64,000 nucleotides of DNA. It comes from Glandiceps talaboti (Eukaryota > Hemichordata > Enteropneusta > Spengelidae). Below the pieces are notes generated by a model. The model had not been told where the DNA came from. It saw only the letters and a list, made by a program, of their open reading frames with translations, and searched no databases. Both the position numbers and the translations under genes were made by a program. The stretch lies in assembly GCF_964340395.1 (NCBI RefSeq), contig NC_135550.1:6690601-6754600 (forward strand), read 5' to 3'. Positions 48,053-59,745 of this stretch are shown piece after piece (the first letter of the stretch is position 1; each line of letters starts with the position of its first letter).

Positions 48053-51000
48053 CTACGCTTTCTTGGTATCACCAGATGTAGACAGCAGTTTTGCTGTGTG
48101 TCTGTTATGATGCACAATTTCCCAACGCTTCATCCAGGGTCCAGGGGCTGTTGTGTCAAATTCATCAGCCTCCTCACCCTATATCATACACAAATGAAAG
48201 AGCCAAACGTTATGAAAAATGTTAGTGTGTGTGGGGGGGGGGGGACTTGAAAGCAAAGAATAATTCCCAGTCTCTACGTCATAACTATCACAAAAATATG
48301 AACTAAAATTCTATGTATGTCTCTACACTTGAAAAGATTTATTGGAATTAATTTTCCATCAGAATGATAAGACAGTTTAAGCCAAGCTGAATGGTGTCAA
48401 CCCTAGGAACATGCACACCAAATATTAATGCATCTGGCTGCCTGTTTCAGAGTAGAAGTTGAAAATAGATTAAATTGACAGGCGTTTGTGTAGCATTTTA
48501 TAACACCCACCTCTGTTGATTTATGAGCCTCAGAATGTCTGTCCACTTTATCAAAGGCATCAAAGTCTATTATATGCTTGGGATCTTTGCTTGTTCTCAT
48601 CAAGACATGGTTTTTCAATCCATAGAAGCCATTAGGAAGATCAGGTCTTTGCCATCTTAAATCCAAACTCCATCGAATATCCTCTGAATAGTTCTCCAAA
48701 CTGCAAACAAATATACAGATAATAGGGGCTGCACATTTTCGTCTTGGAAAACACCATGTGAAGTGGGGAGTCACTTTGACAAAGTGCCTTCGAGTTCTAC
48801 AGGTATCACTCGCACATAAATGGGTGCTGTTGTCATTTTGGTGAGATCAAATGACTCCTGATGAAGAAAAAGTGCCAACTGCATACCCTTAGCATCTGAC
48901 TTCACGTATATACACTGTGTGCCCACTTTTCTTCAAATAGGAAAGTAAACCTTCTGTAATCTTTAGCAAATATAGCAAATAATACCGTTCATTTTCTTCA
49001 AGTTTTCAATACTTTGCATCATTATAAATACCAAAAGGCTTCTTTGTGGTTGTGGCCAAAATACTGTTGTGAGAGCAGATTAATTACTCGGAATAAAAAT
49101 GCTATGTGTGTCCAGCAATTAAAATGTTAACCTTACCTTCTATGTGGTATCATATTGTTCAGAAACAACACACCCCCATAAGGCACCTCACATGTGACGA
49201 CATCTTCCTTCATATTCACATTTAATGATTTTTCCATTTCCTCTTCACTGAGTTCTATATACCAAGTCCCCCCAGCACAACATGTATGTGTGGCCAGAAC
49301 ACCAGGCTTAGAACCCTTGATAACCTATGTTGTTCAATAAATTTTCGATTAAATGATCTCTGAAGTAAAATGAATGTGTCAAACCTATATAATTGAAATT
49401 TGAATAAGTGTTGCTTCTTTGCTAGTCTGTAAGGTACGCTGTGATGGGGCGCCCTCACACATCGGCCTCCCTCGACGCCGGTGAGGGCGGAGTGACACGA
49501 CATACTAGTATCTTGCAGTCTCGTGCTATACAAGTAACATACAGTCTTCTAAACCAGTGAGAAAAGACAACTGTTTCTTCGGTTATTCACGAGGGAAACA
49601 TTGAAAGTACGATCACATGAATAAAAATATCTTAAGCAGAAATATATCAAAGTATTACTATTATAGAAATGAAAATCAATATTCAATAATTTCAATCTGT
49701 TCAGTCGCATTTTATTAAAGTGGCACAAGTTCAGTTTGTAAGCTTTTTACTCAAATGAAAATATTCGCATAAAATCTCAATTATAGAATTATTCTAGTAT
49801 AATGTTAATGCTGTTGCATGCCTTCTATGATATTACAATTGCCTTCTGGCATTTATATGTTAGAACAGTTGGGTGCATAGTACTATAGTAGTGGGATTTT
49901 CTCGAAGCTGTCATGTACATATAATAAACAGATTTTTTTAAATAAGATATATCTTAATACCAGGTTTGAGTTCAGTCAATTGAAAGTGATGGTTGAGTGT
50001 GCTTCAGTAAGTAGAATACTGTGAGTACCGTTTAATATTCAGAAACAAATTACATCCCAAAAACTTATAAACTCGGCTTGTGCCCTTTTTAACGATAAAT
50101 ATACTATTATGCTATTTGATAAATCACACACATTACATAAAATCACACACGATAGAAATGTCTACTGTTTGGTTAAGGTGGTCATATGGATGAGGATTTG
50201 GGTATTTACTTTGGATTTTTAATTTATAAAACAATTTTATTATGACTTCTTACTTGAAAAATCAATGTGAAACATTTGCTTGAAATATGTTCATTCAAAT
50301 TGATTTTTCATGTAGGAAGCCATGATAAATTTGTTTTATAAATCCAAAATCCAAAATAAATACCCAAATCTTCATCCATATGATATGGTCACTTTAATTT
50401 ACCTGCATACATCCATTATGTTCATTCGTATCTAACAATGGAATCCAGGCTGTTGGCTGTAAAACGTTCTTAGCACCTGGATCCAAATATGCAGCATCTG
50501 AAGTATATCAAAATGTAATGTACACCACTATTCATGATAAGCCATATTTGCCCAACATTTGTTTGATCGCTCGCTATCATACACAATTATGTAAATTATA
50601 ATAAAGAATATAAACAATAATAATATCCAAATGGGCATGATCATATAAATTAAATTAGTAGTCTTTATTTTAAAAAATTATATCACCACAAAAATCAATG
50701 AGTCAATTAATCAATATCACACAAAAAAAGTTTTATTTTGCCATAAATAAATAAATCGATCGATCAATCAATTACATGCTCGCTGGACCCTGTGCACATA
50801 CCCGTACACCTTTCTATAGGAGTAACCCCCCTCCCCCTCCACTCCCCCAGGATGTTACCTTGGTGCCAGGGTACCGTGACTTCCTCAGTGTGAGGGGTCT
50901 GTCAAAGTAATACAGATATAATTATAGTTATAATGCTATAATATTTATTTATGATAGCATATTGAACATAGATATGCATGTCACATCAAATATGATAAAT

Positions 51001-51531
51001 AAAACAAGGATACAGCCATAGAGTGACAAGTGAGATATGCCAGCAAATCATGTGTATCATGATTACAAGATATCTACCTTAACTCGTAGATTCCACACAG
51101 GATGACCAGCAATTTCTGGACCAATAAGCTGTTCAGCTACATTTAGAAGTCTTTCACTGGACCATAGATCTCGAAAAGCCTATAGATAAAAGAGACAAAT
51201 ATATGTACCGTTTATGAAACAAGCCAAATGTAATATCTGACCTATACGAAAACAAGATGTTGAAAGTAAATAATAAACCTGTAAAATATGAAAATCTACA
51301 GAATTCAAAAATACATTTTGACCAATAACTAATGAACTTTTCAAGAACACCAACATTTCAAGGTATCAAGCACTTTCTTGTGTGACCTTCAAATGCTGGT
51401 AATTCTACGCCATGTTAATATATACCTACCTGGGGCAGCCAGCCTGTCTTGATTAAAAGAACAACTGCTCCTGGAAACTCCTTATCAATCAGAGTCATTC
51501 TTTTGAAAAGACCTGCATCACGATGTTTTTC

Positions 51532-51605
<74 letters not shown>

Positions 51606-53766
51606 CAGGGTTGAAACAAAATAAAAAGGAGATGTTAGTTATACTTTGGACGTCATAGAATATTTTCTATGGTAAATCATTCCCAAAAAATCTCAACCAT
51701 TACTATTATATAAAATTGGAACCTACTTTTAATTTTTCCAGCATCGTATAGTTTATTGACTAGCTTGTCAACACAGCTTGACACTGCCTCTCTCACTGGT
51801 TGTAGTTCTTCTCTGCTGAAGTAATCAGGTACTAGCACATAACCCTAGTAGACAAAAACAGGGGCAATATGAAGTTGCAGCATAACTGCCAAGTTTGGGT
51901 AAGGACTGAATGTATGTATGGGTTGATTGATATCCATCACTGTTATCATTGTAAAAGACACCATTATTTGGTTATTGCTATAAGTGTATCCATGCTTACT
52001 ATGCACATTTGTGTTTATTTTCAAATGATTATTCACTTGACTACCCCTCATTACTGTTATATACGCAAAAGTAACTTGTTAATTGGACCAGAGATCTCGA
52101 TCGAAAGCCCATAGCTAAGAGATTGTAATTGTTGCTATGGTTGTAGCAATGGTTGCTATACACATTCGTGTTATTTTAGAGTGATCATTCACTTCACTAC
52201 CCATCACTATTGGTATCTTGTAAAAAGACACTGGATTTCAGTGGATATTGTGAAAGATTTGGCCATCGTTGATAAGAACTGTGCCAATTTCTTGATTTTT
52301 ATTGACTGAATAACACATATCCTTTGTTACATTTGCAAATAATAAGCATTAAGCTGTAGCCAAGGGAATGGTCGTTGTTGTTAGGAATATGTGTATCACT
52401 GTTTTTAGCTAGACGAATGAAGCCAACGAGTCATTTTTCTGAAATCATTACAGAAAGTTAAAACATAGCTAATGAACACTTTTTACATAATTTTACGTTA
52501 ATTTGATTCAAGATCGGAGGGGAAAGTGAAAGCTGTTCGTATCTGCCCTCCCACTGCGATATTACACGACCTATCCTCCCGCCAAGGTTTCCCCTCTCTC
52601 CTATACCCTCTACCAGACATATGACCTCTGCCCACTATTCGTCGAAGACCTAATGTTAAATTTACTCAAGATTATTTGATCATACCTCAAAACAAACTTC
52701 TATATACGTATTGACAGTTGACATGTTACATTGTGCTACAATCTCAATACACTGTCTCGCTAGTTTCGATGACACAATTAATGTGAATATTGTAAAAAAA
52801 AAATTGTAAAATTTGTTCACTAACGTCCTGAACAAATATCGAAAACTGCCCGCATTGCCTTCCCCTTTCCCCATATCTTACCGCAGCTGAAATATATGTT
52901 GCCCGTTGAAATACCGGGCCATGTTCCCCCTCCCTCTGGCCAAGCTTGGAAATTGCCCGCCGACTGAAAAATCGTGTAGGAACAGCTTTTCGCACGAACA
53001 CCTTCGTTGGCTGCACCTGAGACGCACCTATTTATAGAACTAACAAAATTTCAACCCCCGTCCACCTATTTATTTTTGAGTTTTCACCAAATATCACATT
53101 TTAGACACACATGAATTTGCCAATTTACGATGAGCCCCGTTCAACAAGAACATCTCAATCAAACTTAGACCACCCACCCATGTTATAGTCGGATCTTGAC
53201 CTAATTTGCATACTGATGATGGTAATCTATGTTTGGAATAGCTTTTTATCTAGACACCCTCAAAAATATCCCATTATCCAACTAGTTTTCAGATAAATCT
53301 GCCGAGTGTAGTTTACATAGTTCACATAGCTACTTGAGCAAATATCACTTTTAAGCCATTACTTGCATATGTACATACTATGGAAATACAGCATTGCAAA
53401 CCGTCTAGAATTATCATTTACACTCTGTTACAAGTTAGAATAATGTAGAGACTTTTGACGGCATGGCAAATGTCTAGCCTTGAATCTGCAGATTTAGAAT
53501 TGTTGAATATAGAAGCTATAGGGTCAGCCTGTGTAATTCATTGCAGTGACATCACCAAAACAGTCTGACACCATTATTATGTCCTCGGTTGACATAAGGG
53601 TTTTATAATTCTATTATTTCACGACTTCAAGAGATATTATAATCAATTACCACACCTCTTCAAAGAACTGTGCCAGTTGTTGTGACGTCAGCTGTCCTGG
53701 TTTCTTTTCTGTTGGTTGAGTTGGAATAGTTGTAAACAGCGATGGATCCTCTGATCGTTCCACCAT
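48053..53766 (-). CDS. Phytanoyl-CoA dioxygenase family protein (PhyH-2), 9 exons, 356 aa
   Basis: Minus-strand exons: 53,766-53,656, 51,844-51,727, 51,530-51,430, 51,179-51,078, 50,898-50,859, 50,497-50,403, 49,324-49,137, 48,700-48,511, 48,178-48,053; 1071 bp, phases consistent, one stop. Same exon plan as PhyH-1 and the same active-site set: WHQD iron-binding pair, NNMIPHRS distal His, DIRWSLDLRW arginine. Differences include one codon fewer in exon 7 (GSKPGVL for GGHRSGIL) and a shorter C-terminus ending DTKKA. Exon 3 is preceded directly by a long CA repeat in place of a pyrimidine tract. Introns and the 5' flank are also similar to PhyH-1, so this is an inverted segmental copy. Extra exons 7 and 8 lie downstream in unit A. 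Confidence 0.92.
49422..49523. mobile_element. CTAG-ended MITE, copy 6
   Basis: Twin of copy 4 in the second duplication unit, with the same GGGGCGCCCTCACACATCGG core; one end differs by a base (GTCTCG for GTCTAG). In intron 6 of PhyH-2. Confidence 0.75.
50176..50393. mobile_element. Hairpin element in PhyH-2 intron 6
   Basis: The left arm TGGTCATATGGATGAGGATTT, GGTATTTACTTTGGATTTTT and TTTATAAAACAA face their complements (CAAATCTTCATCCATATG, AAATAAATACC, TTGTTTTATAAATCC). Inner arms TTGAAAAATCAATGTGAA / TTCAAATTGATTTTTCA continue the stem. About 215 bp, non-coding, absent from the PhyH-1 intron. Confidence 0.8.
51534..51602. repeat. GT microsatellite at the PhyH-2 exon 3 acceptor
   Basis: About 34 GT units on the plus strand, so CA units on the gene strand, ending three bases from exon 3 (51,530). 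In PhyH-1 the same position has only ACACACAACAAAG. Confidence 0.95.
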
Positions 53767-56016
53767 CCTTACAACTTTAAAACCTTGACAAGCTTGTCAC
53801 CAATGTTTCAGGTAGATTGCTACGTGGCTAGAAACAAAAATGGCAGTAATCATGTGATAAACAAATCGTGCATTATCTTTGACTTAAAGCTTGGAAGATA
53901 AGGATACTTAAACACATTCATGCCATTACAATGGGCTCCGTGCATGCGTCCGTAATACCTCATTTTTCAGACATGCAATATCTGATTTCTTTCAAACCTG
54001 ACACAAAGGGGACATGTCATGTGGTACATATGCACGTCAATTTGATATATGCAAATATGACCCAATTACGGCCATATTTGTAGTTAAAAGTCAATATTTA
54101 CTGCGTAACTCAAAAACTAATAAACAGACACTCCGTTCCAGTGTCTACCCCATATTATCAGATGCAAGCTATCTGTGGAGACCTTTGACCTTGACCTTCA
54201 GGGTCAATTATCAAAATCGAGCCAATTCCAACATGGTAGTGTTTACATATTGCCAATTTCTTTTAAATCATGTCTACAAGTAATATTGAAGAAAAGAAGT
54301 ATACAAAAGCATTATTTTGGGTGTTCATATAATTTTTGCTGAATGGCAGCCATATTTGTAGTAAACAATCACTATATTTAATTCTGCATCAACTAATTAA
54401 AACAATTTCACAGGTTGACTGGGCTTGGATGCAGGGTTTGGGGTGACCAACGCAAGGGGGAACTGACGTATGTTGTCGCCCGAATAAGGCCAGTTAACAC
54501 ACCGTTGTCTACTATGAACTGTAAGTGTGACGCCACATTTTGATTGACAGAAAGGTTATCGGTGGTCATAACACTACTCACTTTTTTTTCAAAATGGAAT
54601 CAGTCCTGGAAATTGCTCTCGAAATCAGCCATCGATTCTTATTTGTCAATCTATTTACTGTTTTCTTTCAATTATTAACAAGTACGCCAATTCCTGTCAT
54701 CGTGTGTGTACATGTACCAGTGTCTACGCACTGACCTTAAGTTGTGAACCCAGACGCTTGATGGCGCTGTTATGGTCACACAGGTCGTATGGGTCACATC
54801 TGATGTGTTCGTTATTTCATAGACGCTGGGGCTGTATCTATAATTTTATATTATTGTACCTCCATCACTACTTCATATTAAGCTGTTTGGGTTGTGGCTC
54901 GCTGGGCTTTAACCGTGGACTGACTCAAGAGTGTGCCAAAAAGGTACGTTTCAATCCATACTACATGTCCAAGACTTAAAATCGGACGATAATAATAATG
55001 CCTTAATGGCAGTGGCACTTGGAAGTCACTGTAATAGTGGTAACGTTAGTTGTTAATTTTGAGGTTTTCAGCTTTTGCTCAAACGATAAAACGCTCACAA
55101 AGAAAGATAAACCCCAAAATCAACAACTAACGCTACAATTATTGCAACAAGGAAGTGCTGTAATTTGACCTTGACCTTGACCCTTAAGGTTAAAAAGAAA
55201 TTGCTCAATATATCTTGAAATTTTGTTCAGAACGTAACCATTCAATTTCCTGCCTCAACATCATTAGAGGTTAGCTTTCTGATAACATACTAACCCTTGA
55301 TCATGACTTTGACCTATATTCAAAATTAATTAGTAAAGTTTTCCATACTTTTCAAGGGTTTGCACATATAGAGACAGTTCAAGTTTATACATTCTGTATT
55401 TTTAAGAGAAGAGCTTTCGTTTAAAACTGACCTTTGACTTTGACCATCAATCTTTATATCTCAAATCTCAAATACCTATATATGAAAACTTATTTCACTA
55501 TGACACCACTACAGTGTATATAAACATCCATGTTATTAGAGGAAGGCGGTCTAGTCAGCCCTACCTTGTCTCATGTTCACATATCACTATCATGGACTGT
55601 GTATACTCCATGTCCATTTTCACTCATATTGTACTTGGGATAATTCGCATCACTTTACGTTATGAGGAGACACTCCACGGTAAGATGCTAAACGTGTTAC
55701 CGAATTGTACATAATGCCAGTTATCAACCAACACACAGTGTTGAAAATTATGTCTTCAAACGTAGAAGACCTCCAGTTGTTACACCCAGAGCGCAACCTC
55801 AAAATTATTGACCCGATTTTATCTTTTGGAAACTTTCTGATCAGTGAACCATTGGGACAAGTTTATCTTTCAATAGTTTAGCGGCCATTGAAATGTTAAA
55901 GTAATAGCCTGCCTCTATCCATTGGGTTTTGCTGTGATAATCTATATTTATTTTGTTAACTTTTGTACTCCTGTTTACTACAACAGTAGCAGCATTACAC
56001 ATTTGATTTGATAACG
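53767..56016. promoter_or_regulatory. Divergent intergenic region between PhyH-2 and APRT-like 2
   Basis: The two genes are head to head, 2.25 kb apart. No coding exon is supported. The region has TGACCT/TGACC-type nuclear-receptor half-site clusters (54,181-54,205, 55,165-55,180, 55,428-55,446), a hairpin at 55,041-55,137 and several CATATTTGTAGT phrases. The half sites may be part of a dispersed repeat; regulatory function is speculation. Confidence 0.3.
55041..55137. repeat. Hairpin element (GTTAGTTGTTAATTTTGAGG)
   Basis: GTAACGTTAGTTGTTAATTTTGAGGTTT-like left arm and AAACCCCAAAATCAACAACTAACGCTAC-like right arm, about 30 bp each with few mismatches, plus an AGCTTTTGCTC / TCGTTT centre. 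Confidence 0.7.
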
Positions 56017-58312
56017 ATGAGTAGGAAGAGAGAAAAGAACTGGTATCTATCATTAATGGCACCCACCGACTGCAACAAAGAATTTAGTTGGGTGGATTCA
56101 TCAAGATTGTATGCAAACCCTGAGGTACGAAGTGATATGTTTGTGCGACATGCCTGTATTATGGCTGATAAGAATACAATTGCAAAGAAAGTCCAAGCTT
56201 GAAGCTCTTCAGCTGCCATTAATCTCAATAAAATCTGGTCAAAGAGATGGCATGATTCATTTTGTAGTATTGACAGTAATTTTAATATGTTTTTAAGTAG
56301 ATATTCTCATTGTCATTGCTTCAATTAATAATTATTCTTCTGAGCCCAATGTATTTCTAGTGTCTAGGATATGTGTCGACCGATCACATAATAATACTAT
56401 CTCAGTTTGTGTTCCAACTCACCACCGTTATTCAAGTAAACTTGGATGTTTTAGATCCTTGTGCTTATTCATTTAAAAAATGTATTGTATTATTAAGAAT
56501 AAGATGATATCCGAATGTCCCCCCAAAAAGAAGAAAAATTAAAACTAGAAACGTTTAATTCTGACATAGAGATAGACTGACAGCTTAAATGACACTTCGT
56601 TCCCTGCAATGGATGGATGACTTATTTTTAATACAGAGTGTGTACGTTTTGTATGTTACAACATTTCTGTACTTCGGGTTCACTCTATTTATTAGTAGTG
56701 ATACGATTTTATTTACTACATACAGGCACTTCAAGACTGTGTTGCTGACATGTTAGAACCATTTGATACCAGCCAGATTGATTTAGTTATTGGTATTGAT
56801 GCAATGGGGTTTATCTTGGGTAGGTAAAAATCATAACATAACAGAGTGAATCAATGATCCATATTATGCATCCCTCGATACTTCATGAATTGTTGATTGA
56901 TACCAAGCTAGTAATAAAGTGAAACCGTAGAAGAGATACTGAGTAACTAATGTCACATGATGTGTTGTAATCAAATTAGTGATTGTAATTTACAGGTGCT
57001 GCTGTAGCTGTTGCCTTGAAAAAGGGGTTCATAACGTTAGTGAAGAAAGGCGGTCTTTGTGTAGAAACAGTAGAAGAACATTACGTTGACTACATGAAGA
57101 GAGAGAAATGCTTACAGCTACGAACTGATGCTTTTCCGGAAGGTATTGTACTGTACTTAAAGCTTGATGATGCTGCAAAACTATTTCATTAAACTAGCTA
57201 GATGAGAAAACTTTGCTACACGCATTATCTTTCTAATGTTTGTCAAAAGTATGGAATTTTTTTGATGAGTGAAGTATTTTTTTGAAAGGTTTTCCACTTC
57301 TTCAGGGAAATAGGACCAAATATTTATTTGAATTGACTGAATCATATTTTGACACATTCATTTGTTTAAGTATTGTACAGTGACTGCTCTATACTGAATA
57401 ATTTTAAATTATTCATTTACTGGAAGTTTTACTGTCTACTTCCTGTCCATGTGTTCAGGTACTAGAGTACTAATTGTTGATCAATGGATTGAGACAGGTG
57501 GTACAATGCAAGTTGCTATCAATTTGGTTGAAAGACTGAAAGGAAAAGTGGCAGGTTGGTTAGTTAAGGTTGTTTCATTGACTACACCTTTTCTTAGTTA
57601 TGTTTTCAATAGTTATTTACAACTCAAAAGTGTGTTTGTGGTCGATAATTATTTACAATTCAATTATTGAAAACTCAAAGTGTGTTTTGTGGTCTGTACT
57701 TATTGAAAATGTGTGTCAGTTGCAGTAGAGACAACTAATAGGAGTGTGCGAGGACATGAAAACAATTATTTACACCTGAGAAGGCCATGTCAGTTATAAC
57801 TTTTGCTGAGATGACTCGCCCCTTTTGAGTTGAAAAAAAAATCAATTTACAACTAAGACATTCCGGTGGATTGTCCCACCAAGTGCTTTTAAGAAAATAT
57901 TGTTCAATAATGTGCGAGGGAAAAGGATTTAATGTGATGGTAATGTTGTATCATCTTTGTTGCCTAAGATACACACTCGCATTTGACATTTGCAGAATTG
58001 TCTACAACTACCAATTTGCATAGTATTATAAGTATCAGGTTACAAATGGTGTGAATGAATTGTTCAACCAAATACAGAGATGAATTATTTATAACTGTTT
58101 GAATCTTAATTTGTCTATATATTTCATTGAATATAGGTATTGCTGCGATTGCTATTGAATACACCAACCATCCAAAGAGCAAAGAAATCATGGAGAAATA
58201 CAAGTGTTCACATGTGATTCCTCCTCATATACAATTACAAATTGATAATCGATGCTTAGAAAGTTTTAAAAAGTTTGAAGCAGGAGAAGCAGGATGTGCA
58301 TGGCAACGCTAG
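56017..58312 (+). CDS. APRT-like phosphoribosyltransferase 2, 5 exons, 206 aa
   Basis: Exons: 56,017-56,124, 56,726-56,819, 56,996-57,142, 57,459-57,554, 58,137-58,312; the same lengths as APRT-like gene 1, exon by exon, 621 bp. The PRPP loop reads VLIVDQWIETGGTM (57,467-57,508), and the base-site motif GIDAMGF carries Met for Arg, so the unusual residues are shared by both paralogs. Exon 3 is the most diverged (VAVALKKGFITLVKKGG against MAYTLKKGFLTLRKKGG), losing the Arg of the RKKG segment. Exon 5 is almost identical to its partner. It is transcribed away from PhyH-2 and towards the PRPP synthetase-like gene. Function probably base phosphoribosylation; adenine specificity is not assured. 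Confidence 0.9.
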
Positions 58313-58380
58313 TACCTATACGTATAAATCATGGCAACGTTAGTACCTATAACGTATAAATCATGGCGACCCTAGTACAT
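58300..58380 (+). repeat. About 30-bp minisatellite overlapping the end of APRT-like gene 2
   Basis: TGGCAACGCTAGTACCTAT, which holds the last two codons and stop, is followed by further GGCAACG and GGCGACC units with TAGTACCTATA and CGTATAAATCAT, three in all. Confidence 0.85.
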
Positions 58381-58965
58381 ATATATTTTATTTAGATTTC
58401 CAAATAGTAAATTGTTATAATATTTAAGACCCGAAGTTCTTCTTTGCCACCATTGACTTTTGTGGGTGCCTTAAAAATGAATGAATTGTATTAATAACAC
58501 AACATAATGTCGTCATTGTGTAGTTTTCATTGTACAATTACTCAATAACAATCTTGTAAATCAGTATTCTGTGAACTTTCATCTCACGAGCTATAGGTAT
58601 TGTTCCTATCCCGCGATCTCGGGAGGACGTTGTACTGTTGGTGTAAAGAGACTATATAGCTTTATATGACAATGCCTCGTTGTGTACATCATGCATCATA
58701 TCTTGAAAATAGTTATGAAAAGAAATTTGAAATAGCCACTTTTTGTGATCTTCCCACACCAGTGATAGTTTTTCCCGTTTGTCTACTCAAATATACCTGT
58801 AGTCCCACGTAGCGCAATGTAGACATGGGCAGCTAAACATTGTGCACCACATGTGTTTTTTTGTACAGGCAATTACCAATATGTATGAACCAACTTGACT
58901 ATGGCTACCTACAAAGGGTGCAAATAGAAAGACAGGTGTTCTCAATTCAGATTTTAACGTTCCCC
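58313..58965. other. Convergent intergenic region between APRT-like 2 and PRPP synthetase-like gene
   Basis: The two genes face each other, tail to tail. Apart from the minisatellite at its left edge I see nothing recognisable. Confidence 0.5.
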
Positions 58966-59583
58966 TTATCCCAGCTGCAGATCAAAATTTACCAAGATAT
59001 CTGCGATGATATCACTCAGAGGTAAGAGTTTGAATGGTCTGTGCTCTGCTATTTCCTTTGCATGTGGAATGGAGTCGGTAATCCAGAAAGTTTCAAATTT
59101 GACCTCACTGTCAATAAACTTTCTCCAGGATTCCTGGGGAAATACAGCATGGGTTACATAGGCACTTATGGATATTGCACCTTTTTCTAGGAGTGCCTGC
59201 AATGCGATATAAAAAAGAGATTGAAATGAGACATAAATATGGTCAACATGGGATAGTTCATAAATGAATCTATTGCTCTTTTTATCTATACCTTTTAAGG
59301 GAATATATTTCAAAATGTAAAAGAATTATTTTAGCACCAGAGTCGTCGAATATTCAGACATGTGAAATGCAAGAAACATAACTTATATTGTCAATTTGAG
59401 TTGGTATGATATTAGTTATGAATAAGCTTTGTAATTCTACTATTTGTTTTATAAGGTATAAACAGGATGTGGACTAGTACCTGTTCACAAGTTATCATTG
59501 TTCCACCAGTGTGTGCTAAATCATCCACAATGATCACGTGTTTACCAGCTGGCTCACCTAGAAAGTAACGGTATCAGTACCTT

Positions 59584-59745
59584 GATATTATTCCCCATTA
59601 TTTTTCTTTATCAATCAAGTGAAATTACGAGTTGTCTAAGGGGCCTTGCCACTACGAGTCGAGGACGAGAAATGACAAAACCCCTTAATTAGGCTAAAAA
59701 TATTTTCCGGCTGAATGAAGACAAATGTGAGAAATTATATAAACT
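59584..59745. mobile_element. Hairpin MITE (CTTCATTCAGCC), copy 2
   Basis: TATTCCCCATTATTTTTC at the left, GGCTGAATGAAG at the right, with CTAAGGGGCCTTGCCAC and ACAAAACCCCTTA as inner arms. Diverged relative of 28,365-28,505. In an intron of the PRPP synthetase-like gene. Confidence 0.65.

Larger units (their letters stand above)
45234..49853. repeat. Tandem segmental duplication, unit B
   Basis: Second unit of the duplication, joined to unit A by about 55 bp. It carries an extra insertion of roughly 1.05 kb (45,422-46,476) that unit A lacks, and retains the terminal PhyH exon that unit A lost. It holds orphan RDH13 exons 6 and 7 and the functional exons 7-9 of PhyH-2. Confidence 0.9.

Noticed and set aside
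49255-49533. 92-codon minus-strand frame
   Set aside because: It overlaps PhyH-2 exon 7 in the wrong frame and runs through a MITE; not a gene.
878-53766. A dedicated biosynthetic gene cluster joining oxygenases, dehydrogenase and phosphoribosyltransferases
   Set aside because: Attractive, but the oxygenase and APRT pairs can be explained by local duplication and RDH13 is a common housekeeping-type enzyme; nothing in the sequence ties the reactions together.
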